Shown here: positions 38,275-46,565 of the stretch, piece after piece
Layout: each line of letters opens with the position of its first letter
Numbering within the stretch: position 1 is the first letter of the stretch
DNA from: Planctomycetota bacterium
Lineage (GTDB): Bacteria; Planctomycetota; GCA-2746535
Length of the DNA stretch: 62,254 bases
Assembly: GCA_002746535.1 (NCBI GenBank)
Contig: NVWA01000007.1
Location: forward strand, 132,132-194,385
Direction of reading: 5' to 3'
Program-made: the position numbers and the translations under genes
The notes under the pieces: model-generated
Database searches by the model: none
Told to the model about the DNA's origin: nothing
Seen by the model: the letters and a program-made list of their open reading frames with translations, nothing else

Positions 38275-39108
38275 TTATAATTTTATTAAAACAAAAATAG
38301 GTATCGACATGTATCCTAAAGCTAGTGCTATGCCAATCCCATTGCTTGAATTTTTAATTAATAGGTTGTATTTTGGATGATTAATTCCAAATGTTTGGCA
38401 AGCACTTTGTATAGCATGCGAAACATGTAATCCTAATATAAACATTGCGAGTACATATAAACCCGTATGTATTGGGTTTTTAAATCCATTTACGACGATT
38501 CCAAATAAACCTTCATCAACACCATCTATAACGGATGTTGTTTCAAAGAGATTGAAGGTGAAGTCGGCTAGATGGAGTAAGATGTAGCCAAACAAAATGA
38601 TGCCTGTGTATACCATTGTTTTGGAGGCCGTTGTTGAGCCTCCAGCATCTTTGACCGTTGCATATGGAATTGGTCGTGCGGCTTTATTGATTAGTGTTGT
38701 TTGCATGAACATAAACATGTGTAGTACAAAGATGACGATTAAGCCTAATCTCGCAATCCATAATAATGGCCCAAGTTCTTTTAGTTTTAAGGCGTAAGTA
38801 TTTAGCGGTATATTAGAATTGTCCGTAGATTCAATTAGATTAGGATTGGATTTTAATAGGGCATTTATTTTTGCTAGATTTTTTTTGGATTCATTTACTG
38901 TAGGTACATTCTGTTTGGCATTGCTGTGTTTATTTAAAAGTTGTTGTAATCCTTTTGCCTGCTCATGTTTGTATTTATCACCGTAACCAGCAAAAATAAG
39001 AAAATTACCTAGAAGATGGCTAACTAAGAATCCTACAAGCAACAAGCCAGTGATAGCCATTGTTTGTTTACGGCCAATTGAAGAAGTTGTGAATCTAGTT
39101 AGACTCAT
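38275..39108 (-). CDS. sdhC: Succinate dehydrogenase cytochrome b subunit, with an extra loop
   Basis: A 277-residue protein with five membrane helices and the His ligands expected of a di-haem B-type subunit (SHLLGNFLIF, FVLHMFMFMQ, YILLHLADF, LGLHVSHAIQS). Residues about 50-106 are a hydrophilic Lys/Asn-rich insertion after the first helix that typical relatives, about 220 residues, lack. The start is preceded by GGAG. First gene of sdhCAB. Confidence 0.88.
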   Translation of the reverse strand: MSLTRFTTSSIGRKQTMAITGLLLVGFLVSHLLGNFLIFAGYGDKYKHEQAKGLQQLLNKHSNAKQNVPTVNESKKNLAKINALLKSNPNLIESTDNSNIPLNTYALKLKELGPLLWIARLGLIVIFVLHMFMFMQTTLINKAARPIPYATVKDAGGSTTASKTMVYTGIILFGYILLHLADFTFNLFETTSVIDGVDEGLFGIVVNGFKNPIHTGLYVLAMFILGLHVSHAIQSACQTFGINHPKYNLLIKNSSNGIGIALALGYMSIPIFVLIKL

Positions 39109-39447
39109 AATGAAAGCTCCATGCTCAAAAATAATGTCTTTAATTCTAAATTAAAAAGAGTGGCTCAAGTATACGAATTTTTAAATGAAATGAAATATTT
39201 CATCTTTGGTATATCGAATATTTGGAGACTATTCGAGTCAATAGATTTCTCGAAAACCATTATTTTTTTAACTTGAGCCTTTTGCATTCATCAAGGTCTT
39301 ATTTAAGTTTTTATACACTCAAACTTATTTTATTTAAAATAAATAATTAATTGGAATTTTGGGAATGTAAGGCGTAGAATTTATGGAACATTTAATTATT
39401 AAATAATCTGAAAGCTTTTATTAAGCAAATATCTTGAAAGGATCATT
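39109..39447. other. 339-base divergent region between sdhC and the RDD gene
   Basis: It holds a 14-bp perfect palindrome, ATGAAATATTTCAT (39190-39203), 82 bases before sdhC, and a looser inverted repeat TTCGAG / CTCGAA (39232-39237, 39249-39254). Either could be an operator for sdhCAB. No gene or RNA was seen. Confidence 0.35.
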
Positions 39448-40017
39448 ATGAAGTGTAGTCAATGTGGTGAAACGTTTTTAGAGGACGAATTAATAACGTT
39501 ACAAGATCATTTGGTTTGTGCTATTTGCAAACCTATGTTTTTGCAGAAAGCAGAAGAAGGTGGAGTCGTATCAGAAAATGTATATCAACTGGCTGACCGT
39601 GGCATGAGATTAGTAGCGGCATTACTTGATGGATTGGTCTTGATTCCTTTTTTGATTCCTGGAGTAATAGTTTTTGCTATTTTTGCAGAAAATGAAGATA
39701 TTGGGTTTGCTGTGGGTCTTGGATTAATGGGTTTAGGTAGTCTTGTTTATGGAGCTTGGAATATTTCTTTATTGCATAAAAAGGGTCAGACCGTTGGTAA
39801 AAAGATAATGAAAATAAAAATAATTTATAGAGATGATTCTAGAATTGGGTTCTGGGGGGTATTTTTAAAAAGGTACCTTATTATAAGCTTTCTAGGATTA
39901 ATACCCTTTGTTGGTAATATTATAGGTTTAGTCGACGTACTATTAATATTTAGAGAAAATAAAGCCTGTTTGCACGATGATATTGCTAAAACAAAAGTTG
40001 TAAAAGTAAAAGAATAG
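39448..40017 (+). CDS. RDD-family membrane protein with N-terminal zinc ribbon
   Basis: A 189-residue protein. Residues 1-30 have two CxxC pairs (CSQCGETF, CAICKPMF), a small zinc ribbon. Residues about 48-185 are an RDD domain (RLVAALLDGLVLIPF, GQTVGKKIMKIKI) with about four membrane helices. Function of RDD proteins is mostly unknown; some are Na+/H+ antiporters. Confidence 0.8.
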   Translation: MKCSQCGETFLEDELITLQDHLVCAICKPMFLQKAEEGGVVSENVYQLADRGMRLVAALLDGLVLIPFLIPGVIVFAIFAENEDIGFAVGLGLMGLGSLVYGAWNISLLHKKGQTVGKKIMKIKIIYRDDSRIGFWGVFLKRYLIISFLGLIPFVGNIIGLVDVLLIFRENKACLHDDIAKTKVVKVKE

Positions 40018-40029
40018 TCCAGATTTTAT

Positions 40030-40160
40030 CATGGTGTGAGGAATTGATTGAAAAATTCGATCATTCTTCACCCATTGGTCTAATGCTTTAACCATCCGTT
40101 TAACAGTATTCTGGGCATAATTTAACCGGCGATTCTTTCCTCACCCGGCCATATATGCCG
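40030..40160 (+). ncRNA. Candidate structured RNA or long leader
   Basis: A 16-bp hairpin with two small bulges is visible at 40033-40072 (GGTG / CACC outer end, TGATTGA-AAAAT-TCGATCA inner end). A second is at 40114-40159 (GGCATA / TATGCC, then CCGG / CCGG). The loop of the second contains TTCCTCAC (40137-40144), an exact complement of GTGAGGAA (40036-40043) in the first, so a loop-helix switch or pseudoknot is possible. It sits between two plus-strand genes, 150 bases before the next start. No family recognised. Confidence 0.3.
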
Positions 40161-40311
40161 ATATGACCACTTCAGTTTTATGCATGTAAATTTAATCGAA
40201 TCAAATCGTTTAAAATTTATTGAATTCTTTGAATTTTTCTCAATTTTATTTTTTATACCCCGATAAATATTTCGTACCTAATTATTTATTTCTCATTTAC
40301 GGAGAGTTAAC

Positions 40312-41097
40312 ATGGCAATTGAAACCCAAAGAAAAAAAATGGTTTTGCCAGGATCTAAAGTGACCAATGCTGAAGTATCAGCCGAAGAGGTTTTGAAGTC
40401 TACATCTCATTCTGATTGTTTGGACGAAATCCTTGAATTGGTAGATTTAGATAAAAGGAAAAATATTACCTTATATTCAAATGAATATAAATTGGCATTA
40501 GTCAAATACGTCGAAGGGTATGATTATAAATCTCTTGATGGTGATAATTTCGATCAATTTATTCTTCAGCTCGTTTTGACCGGAAGTGTGTTGGAAGATA
40601 AGTCATTTGAATTTTATAATAATTTAAATCGTATGGCTCTTAATGTTATCAATGTTATTTATAAAAGTGATATGTCGATTTCATTTCAATGTGCTATGTA
40701 TCATATGCAAATAGCTGCCGCCGAAATTTCTATGAATATCTATTCCCATCAAGGTAAAGACTTTTATTTAACCAAAGCGAGACAGCATTTTGTGATGGCA
40801 GCAAATTTTGTCCAAGATATATCGGCTCTTAAAGCATTTGAAGCATTATATAGAATAAGTGATGTTGACATTGAAATGATCATGAATGAGCATGATGTTA
40901 AGATCATTGAGCAAACAATTGTCGATACTCACAACGCTCTTGAGTTTGCTAAATGTTTAAATCACGAAAAAACGAAATCATTAACAAAGCGATATTCGGA
41001 CCTGTGTGGTCTTCTTAGTGAATATCGTGTTGAAGATAGAGATTATTGGAGAGACTTTTCTGTTGAGTTAATGAATGAAGCTGAGGCTATTGAGTAG
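40312..41097 (+). CDS. Uncharacterised cytosolic helical protein
   Basis: A 261-residue protein with an acidic, mainly helical sequence, no signal peptide, membrane helix or motif that I recognise. It starts with ATG after GGAGAG. It stands alone downstream of a candidate structured RNA. Function unknown. Confidence 0.7.
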   Translation: MAIETQRKKMVLPGSKVTNAEVSAEEVLKSTSHSDCLDEILELVDLDKRKNITLYSNEYKLALVKYVEGYDYKSLDGDNFDQFILQLVLTGSVLEDKSFEFYNNLNRMALNVINVIYKSDMSISFQCAMYHMQIAAAEISMNIYSHQGKDFYLTKARQHFVMAANFVQDISALKAFEALYRISDVDIEMIMNEHDVKIIEQTIVDTHNALEFAKCLNHEKTKSLTKRYSDLCGLLSEYRVEDRDYWRDFSVELMNEAEAIE

Positions 41098-41204
41098 TAA
41101 CGAAAGCATTTAGTTTTTGTAGAAAATAGTTTTCATTCGAGAGGGCTATTTCTTATACGTATGAATTGAAAAGAGCACTTCATTTAAGATCTAAATCTAA
41201 TATT

Positions 41205-42989
41205 TCAAATAGATTCCACAGTCTTTTCAAATTCACTTTTTAATCTAACTAATTTATCTTTTAATGTTTGAATATCCTCTGAGAGTGATTCAGGTGATGT
41301 CTTCGAACGAACAGAAAAATAAAATTTTATTTTTGGCTCTGTTCCAGATGGGCGAGCGGTAATTCTTGTAGAATCTTCTAGGTTAAATTCTAGCACATTT
41401 GATTTTGCTAGATCAATAGTGCCTGTCGTTTTACCTTCGATATTTTTTACAACGCTTTCTTGATAGTCTTTTATTTCAATTACATTTGCATTGTCGAATG
41501 CTAATGGGGGAGAATTCCTTAGGGCGTTCATAATTTCATTCATTTTCTCTATTCCATCTTTGCCTTTTAAAGTAATAGAGATCAAGTCTTCTTGAAATAG
41601 GCCAAACTCACAATAGATATCATTTAATAAATCAACTAATGTTTTATTAGTTTCTTTTGCATAGGCTGCTATTTCAGCGGCTAATCCTAGAGCCATGACG
41701 CCATCTTTGTCTCTAACAATAGGGTGAGGTAAATAGCCATAGCTTTCTTCTCCACCAAAAATATATTGATAGGTATCTTTATTCTGTTCTGCCTCAAGTT
41801 CAAATTTTCTGATAAGAGCGCCGATAAATTTGAATCCTGTTAGCGTGTTAAAAATTGTGACTTGATATTTTTTGGCTATTTCAGACTGAAGTTCAGTTGT
41901 GACGATAGTTTTAATTAATGCTCCATTAGAAGGTAATTTGTTTTGCTGTTTGAGTTGGTCAAGAATATACCAAGCCATTATAGAACCAACTTGATTACCA
42001 TTTAAAAGTTCCCATTCTCCATTGGAATTTTTTGCTCCTACTGCCATACGGTCACCATCAGGGTCATTGGCAAATAAAAGATCTGCATCTTCTTTTTGAG
42101 CTTGTTCAAGAGCTAATTTTAAAGCCGACCTTTCTTCCGGATTTGGTGAAGCAACGGTAGGGAAACTACCATCAGGTTGGAATTGACTTTTAACTTCTTG
42201 GGCTTGTGAGAATCCTAACTTTTTAAACATTCCCATGACGGTTTCACCGCTGGCACCATGTAGAGGTGTGTAAATAATTTTTAACTGATCACCATGTTTT
42301 CGAATTACGTCTTTGTTAATGATTAAGTCTTCGAGTTCATTGTAATAACTTTCAACAATATCATCAGAAATAGTTTGGATTAATCCATTTTCTATTCCTT
42401 CTAGGAAATCCATTCGTTTTACATCATTATATGATTTTACTTTTCGAACTTCATCGATGATGTTTTTGTCATGAGGCGGAACTATCTGGCCACCATCATC
42501 CCAATATACTTTGTAGCCATTGTATTCTGATGTGTTGTGGGAGGCTGTAATTACAATTCCTGAAACGGCCTTTAATTTTCTTAAAGCATAAGAAAGTAAC
42601 GGTGTTGGTCTGACACGGTCAAAAAAGTATACTTTTATATTATTACCTGCGAGCACAGAAGCAATTTCTTGTAAATATATTTTATGATTTAATCGACTAT
42701 CGTGGGCAATGGCCAAACCTCTTTTTGCATATTCATCACCACCTTGAGACAGGATGTAATTGGCTAAACCTTGTGTTGTTTTACCAACGACTTCTTCATT
42801 AATTCGATTGAGCCCAGCTGCCATTACTGCTCGCATACCGCCGGTACCAAATTCTATTTCTTTGTAAAATCGATCGACTAGTTCTTTTTCGTTATTATCG
42901 TTTTGAAGATCAATGATTTCTTGTTTTAAATGATCAAAGGGACATTGAGATAACCAAGTTTCAATAGTGGCTTTAATAGTAGGATTCAT
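41205..42989 (-). CDS. Alpha-D-phosphohexomutase (phosphoglucomutase/phosphomannomutase)
   Basis: The 594-residue protein has the catalytic Ser loop VITASHNTSEYNGYKVY, the Mg2+ site NDPDGDRMAV, the sugar-specificity loop GGEESYGYL and the phosphate loop RPSGTEPKIKFY. Its length fits the PgcA-type branch. It converts hexose-1-phosphates to hexose-6-phosphates for glycogen or envelope sugar metabolism. Confidence 0.92.
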   Translation of the reverse strand: MNPTIKATIETWLSQCPFDHLKQEIIDLQNDNNEKELVDRFYKEIEFGTGGMRAVMAAGLNRINEEVVGKTTQGLANYILSQGGDEYAKRGLAIAHDSRLNHKIYLQEIASVLAGNNIKVYFFDRVRPTPLLSYALRKLKAVSGIVITASHNTSEYNGYKVYWDDGGQIVPPHDKNIIDEVRKVKSYNDVKRMDFLEGIENGLIQTISDDIVESYYNELEDLIINKDVIRKHGDQLKIIYTPLHGASGETVMGMFKKLGFSQAQEVKSQFQPDGSFPTVASPNPEERSALKLALEQAQKEDADLLFANDPDGDRMAVGAKNSNGEWELLNGNQVGSIMAWYILDQLKQQNKLPSNGALIKTIVTTELQSEIAKKYQVTIFNTLTGFKFIGALIRKFELEAEQNKDTYQYIFGGEESYGYLPHPIVRDKDGVMALGLAAEIAAYAKETNKTLVDLLNDIYCEFGLFQEDLISITLKGKDGIEKMNEIMNALRNSPPLAFDNANVIEIKDYQESVVKNIEGKTTGTIDLAKSNVLEFNLEDSTRITARPSGTEPKIKFYFSVRSKTSPESLSEDIQTLKDKLVRLKSEFEKTVESI

Positions 42990-43141
42990 TGGGGAATACT
43001 TTCAGCGAATGGATAGATGAATTTGGGTAGAAAGTATCTGAAATAGAGAGATATTGCAAGCGAATCTTAAAGAGGGATTACTTAAAAATAGTGCTATACC
43101 ATCAAAGATATTTTAATTGAGTGAAGCAATAATTTTAAAAG

Positions 43142-44587
43142 TTACTCAAAAGAAATATTAACTTTTAAGGAGATGATTTCTCTTGATTCTTTGACGACAA
43201 TAATTTCCTTACGACTAATTTTTTCTATAAATAATGAGTTCTGAGGGAAATTTTGAATCGCTGCTGTATAGGCTTTTTTGATTTCTTCTTTAGTAGCACA
43301 TTCTGATTGCAAGATAGGTTTGCCACCAGTGTTCACATATAAAGCATAAACATTTTGTAGTAGCCTCTCACGTACATCACCATTTGATGGTAATTCTTGA
43401 TATGAGGTAGCCGGTGCTATTTCAATATTTTGTTGCACTGGCTCTGCTCTTGTAAAAGTTGGTTCTGGTGCTGCAGGTACAATAGGTGGTTCTACTCTTC
43501 GCTCAAGAGGTTCATCAAAAATCAATGGCGTGTTTTCTGTATCGGGTTCAATCTCACCCATTATTTCTTCCATGTTTGGAGTGGTTGGGAATACTCCTGA
43601 TGGAATTCTTGTTTCTTCTTCTGGAATAACATTATCAACTTGAGGGTCTGGGTCTTCCTCCATGACTTCGACCTCATCAGGATCTTCGTCTGTATTTTCT
43701 TCTGCATCACTTTCTTCTTGAGCTTCAAGAAGTGCTTCAATATCACCATTATCACCTGATAATATATCTTCTGCTTCGCCATCCTGACTATCAAGTAAGC
43801 TTTGAATATCATCTTCTGAAACTTGTTCGCTTTCAACTGGAGGGGGTGCACTATCTACAGCTTCATTGCTATTATCTTCAGGTGTACTATCTGTATTGCC
43901 TGCTAATAAAGCTTCAATATCGTCTTCATCGACATCAGCACTATCACTTGATTCTTCTCCCGGAGTATTTTCTGCTAATAAAGCTTCAATATCATTTTGA
44001 TCAAGATCGGCACTTTCTTCACCAGCATCTTCTTTAGTGGAGTCATCATCGGGTGCATTGCCTGCTAGAAGAGATTCAATATCGTCTTGGGATAGTTCAT
44101 CACTTTGAAGTGAATCACTTTCACCGGAGGCATCATTTAGCAGTGCTTCAATGTCATCATTTGACATTTGGTCTGATGTGTCATTATCATCATCAGGCGC
44201 ATTTCCAGCTAATAAAGCTTCGATTTCATCCTGTGATAATTCTTCATCTGCCATTGGTGTTTCCTTTTCGATGTTTTTTTCTGATTGTAAATTATTATTA
44301 TTATTGTCAAGATTATTTAGTGAAAACTGGTTAGGTAAGAATTGAGCTTTGATACCTGCAAATGTAGCTTGTAAGCTAACCTCACGCCTTTTTTTAAGTG
44401 CCTCTAAAAGTCCGTTGTATTCTTCATCGGAAGGTTTTTCAATTTTTGATTCGTTTTCTTTAATATAAGCAATAATTTTTTCTGCATCACCAGGTAGGTT
44501 CTCACGCGTAATAATTTCTTGTAATTCATCCGGGCGATTTTTCACCATGATGTTGGCGTGTTGAACAATTTCTTGTAATGTGGACAT
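43142..44587 (-). CDS. Acidic protein with seven FliM/FliY-like (D/E)-I-(E/Q)-A/S-LL motifs
   Basis: The 481-residue protein has seven copies of a 13-residue motif at about 117, 141, 165, 195, 219, 256 and 279. The first is LSQDEIEALLAGN and others vary (MSNDDIEALLND, VSEDDIQSLLDS). This matches the CheY-binding peptide at the start of FliM and FliY (LSQ(E/D)EIDALL). Between copies lie Asp/Glu/Ser-rich linkers. The N-terminal 100 residues and the C-terminal 80 residues look folded; the middle is likely disordered. No flagellar gene lies near. Function is unknown; binding of receiver domains is a hypothesis. Confidence 0.75.
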   Translation of the reverse strand: MSTLQEIVQHANIMVKNRPDELQEIITRENLPGDAEKIIAYIKENESKIEKPSDEEYNGLLEALKKRREVSLQATFAGIKAQFLPNQFSLNNLDNNNNNLQSEKNIEKETPMADEELSQDEIEALLAGNAPDDDNDTSDQMSNDDIEALLNDASGESDSLQSDELSQDDIESLLAGNAPDDDSTKEDAGEESADLDQNDIEALLAENTPGEESSDSADVDEDDIEALLAGNTDSTPEDNSNEAVDSAPPPVESEQVSEDDIQSLLDSQDGEAEDILSGDNGDIEALLEAQEESDAEENTDEDPDEVEVMEEDPDPQVDNVIPEEETRIPSGVFPTTPNMEEIMGEIEPDTENTPLIFDEPLERRVEPPIVPAAPEPTFTRAEPVQQNIEIAPATSYQELPSNGDVRERLLQNVYALYVNTGGKPILQSECATKEEIKKAYTAAIQNFPQNSLFIEKISRKEIIVVKESREIISLKVNISFE

Positions 44588-44773
44588 TTATCAACTTTAA
44601 AAATTAATCTTACTTAATAGTAGTTTACGCTATAAATCAATTGATATTACATTTATCGGCAATTTACTTGATTCACTTGCTAATTTTGAGGGTGAGTTTT
44701 ATAGGTACTATGATAATTAGATTAAATATCTATTCAATATGAAAATAGTTGATTCGGGTTATCAAGCCAAAGC

Positions 44774-45157
44774 TCAAGATAAAAACGCATTCTCAATATG
44801 GTTTATTTCTGGAGATTCAATATTCCCTACTAAAGTGATGACGTCAAAACGGCAGGATGGAACCTGATTACTGTTTAAAAATTTATTCAAATACCATTTT
44901 GAAGTTTTAATTATTTTTTGTTGTTTTTGATGGGGGACAGTTCGGTTGATATTGCCTTTAATATTTTGACTTCGATATTTTACTTCTACAAAAACTAAAA
45001 TTTCTTTATCTCGGGCAATGATATCAATTTCTCCTAATGGACAGGAAAAATTTCTTTTGATTATTTGATATTTTTTTTGCTTGAGTGTTTGGCAGGCAAG
45101 ATCTTCAGCAATGGTTCCAGATTTTTTATCTTCTTTCTGAAACCATTTTGAAAACAT
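44774..45157 (-). CDS. yraN: YraN/UPF0102 endonuclease-like protein
   Basis: A 127-residue protein with GTIAEDLACQTLKQKKYQII, GEIDIIARD and LVFVEVKYRS, the restriction-endonuclease-like core of the YraN family. It follows rplS by 16 bases and is the last gene of the ribosomal block. Confidence 0.9.
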   Translation of the reverse strand: MFSKWFQKEDKKSGTIAEDLACQTLKQKKYQIIKRNFSCPLGEIDIIARDKEILVFVEVKYRSQNIKGNINRTVPHQKQQKIIKTSKWYLNKFLNSNQVPSCRFDVITLVGNIESPEINHIENAFLS

Positions 45158-45173
45158 GAATATTAGAAATAGA

Positions 45174-45533
45174 TTATTTCTTTTTTGCGATAATTTTTGA
45201 TTTAAGACGAGTATCTTTTGCAGATCTTCCTCTTAGATAATAAAGTTTCGCACGTCTAACAACGGCTTCTTTTTTCACATCTATTTTTTCAATGAAAGGA
45301 CTATGTACAGGCATTATTTTTTCAATACCTTCGCCCTCTACAACTTTTCGAACAGTGAAAGTTTCTCTGCTTCCAGCACCTTTTCTAGCGATAACTACAC
45401 CAGAAAAAATCTGAACTCTTTCTTTATTACCTTCTTTAATTCTATAGTGAACATCAACCAAGTCACCAATGCTGAATTTGAAGTCATTTTGTGGTAAAAT
45501 TTCTTTTTCTATTTCCGTAATTATATTACTCAT
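45174..45533 (-). CDS. rplS: 50S ribosomal protein L19
   Basis: A 119-residue protein with the L19 patterns IGDLVDVHYRIKEGNKERVQ, FSGVVIARKGAGSRETFTVRK and RRAKLYYLRGRSAKDTRLK. Overlaps the trmD stop by eight bases. Confidence 0.95.
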   Translation of the reverse strand: MSNIITEIEKEILPQNDFKFSIGDLVDVHYRIKEGNKERVQIFSGVVIARKGAGSRETFTVRKVVEGEGIEKIMPVHSPFIEKIDVKKEAVVRRAKLYYLRGRSAKDTRLKSKIIAKKK

Positions 45534-46224
45534 TGCTTTCCCTTTGCTTGTCGAAGAGGTCTTGCCTTTTCAACTTAGTTTTCTCTAGCGATTTATCCCT
45601 TCGCCAGTCTTTAATCTTTTGGTGGTCACCCGATAATAATACTTCAGGAACCGCCAAACCTCTAAATTCAGGGGGTCTCGTGTATTGTGGGTGATCAAGT
45701 AAACCATCCGCAAAAGAGTCCTCCTTAAAACTTTCTTCGCAACCAAGAACTCCAGGAATCAAGCGAGTGATACTTTCAATGATTACCATTGCCGGTATCT
45801 CTCCTCCTGTAAGAACGTAGTCTCCAATTGAAACTTCAATTGGTTTTAATATGTCAAAGATCCTTTCATCAAATCCTTCGTATCTACCACAAAGGAGAAT
45901 GATGTCTTCTTCTTGCTTCCATTCAACTGCCTGAGCTTGTTGAAATGGTTGTCCTTGAGGTGAAAGTGCAATACACTTGGCTTGAGGAAACTCTTTTTTT
46001 ATTTCCTCAACGGCCTTGACGATTGGTTCTACTTTTAAAACCATCCCCGGGCCACCACCAAAAGGTCTATCATCTGTTGTCTTATGCTTATCATCCGCAT
46101 AAGACCTAAAATTTACGGTTCTAATCTCAAGATACTTTTTTTCTTGAGCGATTCTGATAATTGATTCGCTCAAAAAACCATTAAAAATATCTGGAAATAG
46201 AGTTAGAACGTGAAATCGTAAAAT
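45526..46224 (-). CDS. trmD: tRNA (guanine37-N1)-methyltransferase, probable ATT start
   Basis: The protein has the trefoil-knot motifs LLCGRYEGFDERI and SIGDYVLTGGEIPAM, and GPGMVLKVEP. The first common start codon in frame is TTG at 46173, but 17 more in-frame codons upstream encode ILRFHVLTLFPDIFNGF, matching the conserved TrmD N-terminus (VLTLFP). The only sensible start for this is ATT at 46224, two bases after the rpsP stop; the frame hits a stop three codons before it. It methylates G37 of tRNAs and acts in frame maintenance. Confidence 0.9.
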   Translation of the reverse strand: MLRFHVLTLFPDIFNGFLSESIIRIAQEKKYLEIRTVNFRSYADDKHKTTDDRPFGGGPGMVLKVEPIVKAVEEIKKEFPQAKCIALSPQGQPFQQAQAVEWKQEEDIILLCGRYEGFDERIFDILKPIEVSIGDYVLTGGEIPAMVIIESITRLIPGVLGCEESFKEDSFADGLLDHPQYTRPPEFRGLAVPEVLLSGDHQKIKDWRRDKSLEKTKLKRQDLFDKQRESNE

Positions 46225-46225
46225 C

Positions 46226-46480
46226 TTATTTTATACCAGCTTTTTTTATAAGGCTTCGAACGGTTTCGCTTGGTTGAGCTCCTACTGATAACCAGTATTT
46301 GACTCTTTCTTCATCAATTTCAAATTTAGTAGTTCCATCTTCATTGGTATGAAGAGGGTGATAAAATCCAAGTTTTTCAATCATTCTGCCTTGTCTTCTT
46401 GTATGTGCGTCAAACACACCAACGCGATAAAAAGGGGCTTTTTTTCGTCCACCTCTTTGCAGTCGAATTCGTACTGCCAT
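46226..46480 (-). CDS. rpsP: 30S ribosomal protein S16
   Basis: An 84-residue S16 with MAVRIRLQRGGRKKAPFYR and GFYHP. It starts the rpsP-trmD-rplS-yraN transcript and has its own promoter. Ordinarily rimM lies between rpsP and trmD; it is absent here. Confidence 0.96.
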   Translation of the reverse strand: MAVRIRLQRGGRKKAPFYRVGVFDAHTRRQGRMIEKLGFYHPLHTNEDGTTKFEIDEERVKYWLSVGAQPSETVRSLIKKAGIK

Positions 46481-46506
46481 TTTGTTCTCCTATATCATGT
46501 TATTAA

Positions 46507-46544
46507 AAGGGCGGGGTATTATAGAGCGAATACGGGGAATTCAA
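46507..46544 (-). promoter_or_regulatory. rpsP promoter with GC-rich discriminator
   Basis: On the minus strand TTGAAT (46544-46539), a 15-nt spacer and TATAAT (46523-46518) are followed by ACCCCGCCCTT. The stretch 46507-46524 matches the rpmE promoter at 17 of 18 bases. Confidence 0.6.
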
Positions 46545-46565
46545 TCAATTTTCAAATAGGAGAAA

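Noticed and set aside
40018..40160. Cyclic di-GMP (GEMM) riboswitch
   Set aside because: The conserved GEMM core and tetraloop-receptor patterns are not present.
43561..44345. Several long frames opposite or within the repeated acidic gene
   Set aside because: They arise from the repetitive Asp/Glu/Ser codons of the real gene and have His/Leu/Tyr-rich nonsense compositions.
43142..44587. Annotation as FliM, FliN or FliY
   Set aside because: Only the short CheY-binding-type motif is shared; no CheC-like or FliN domain is present and no flagellar genes are near.
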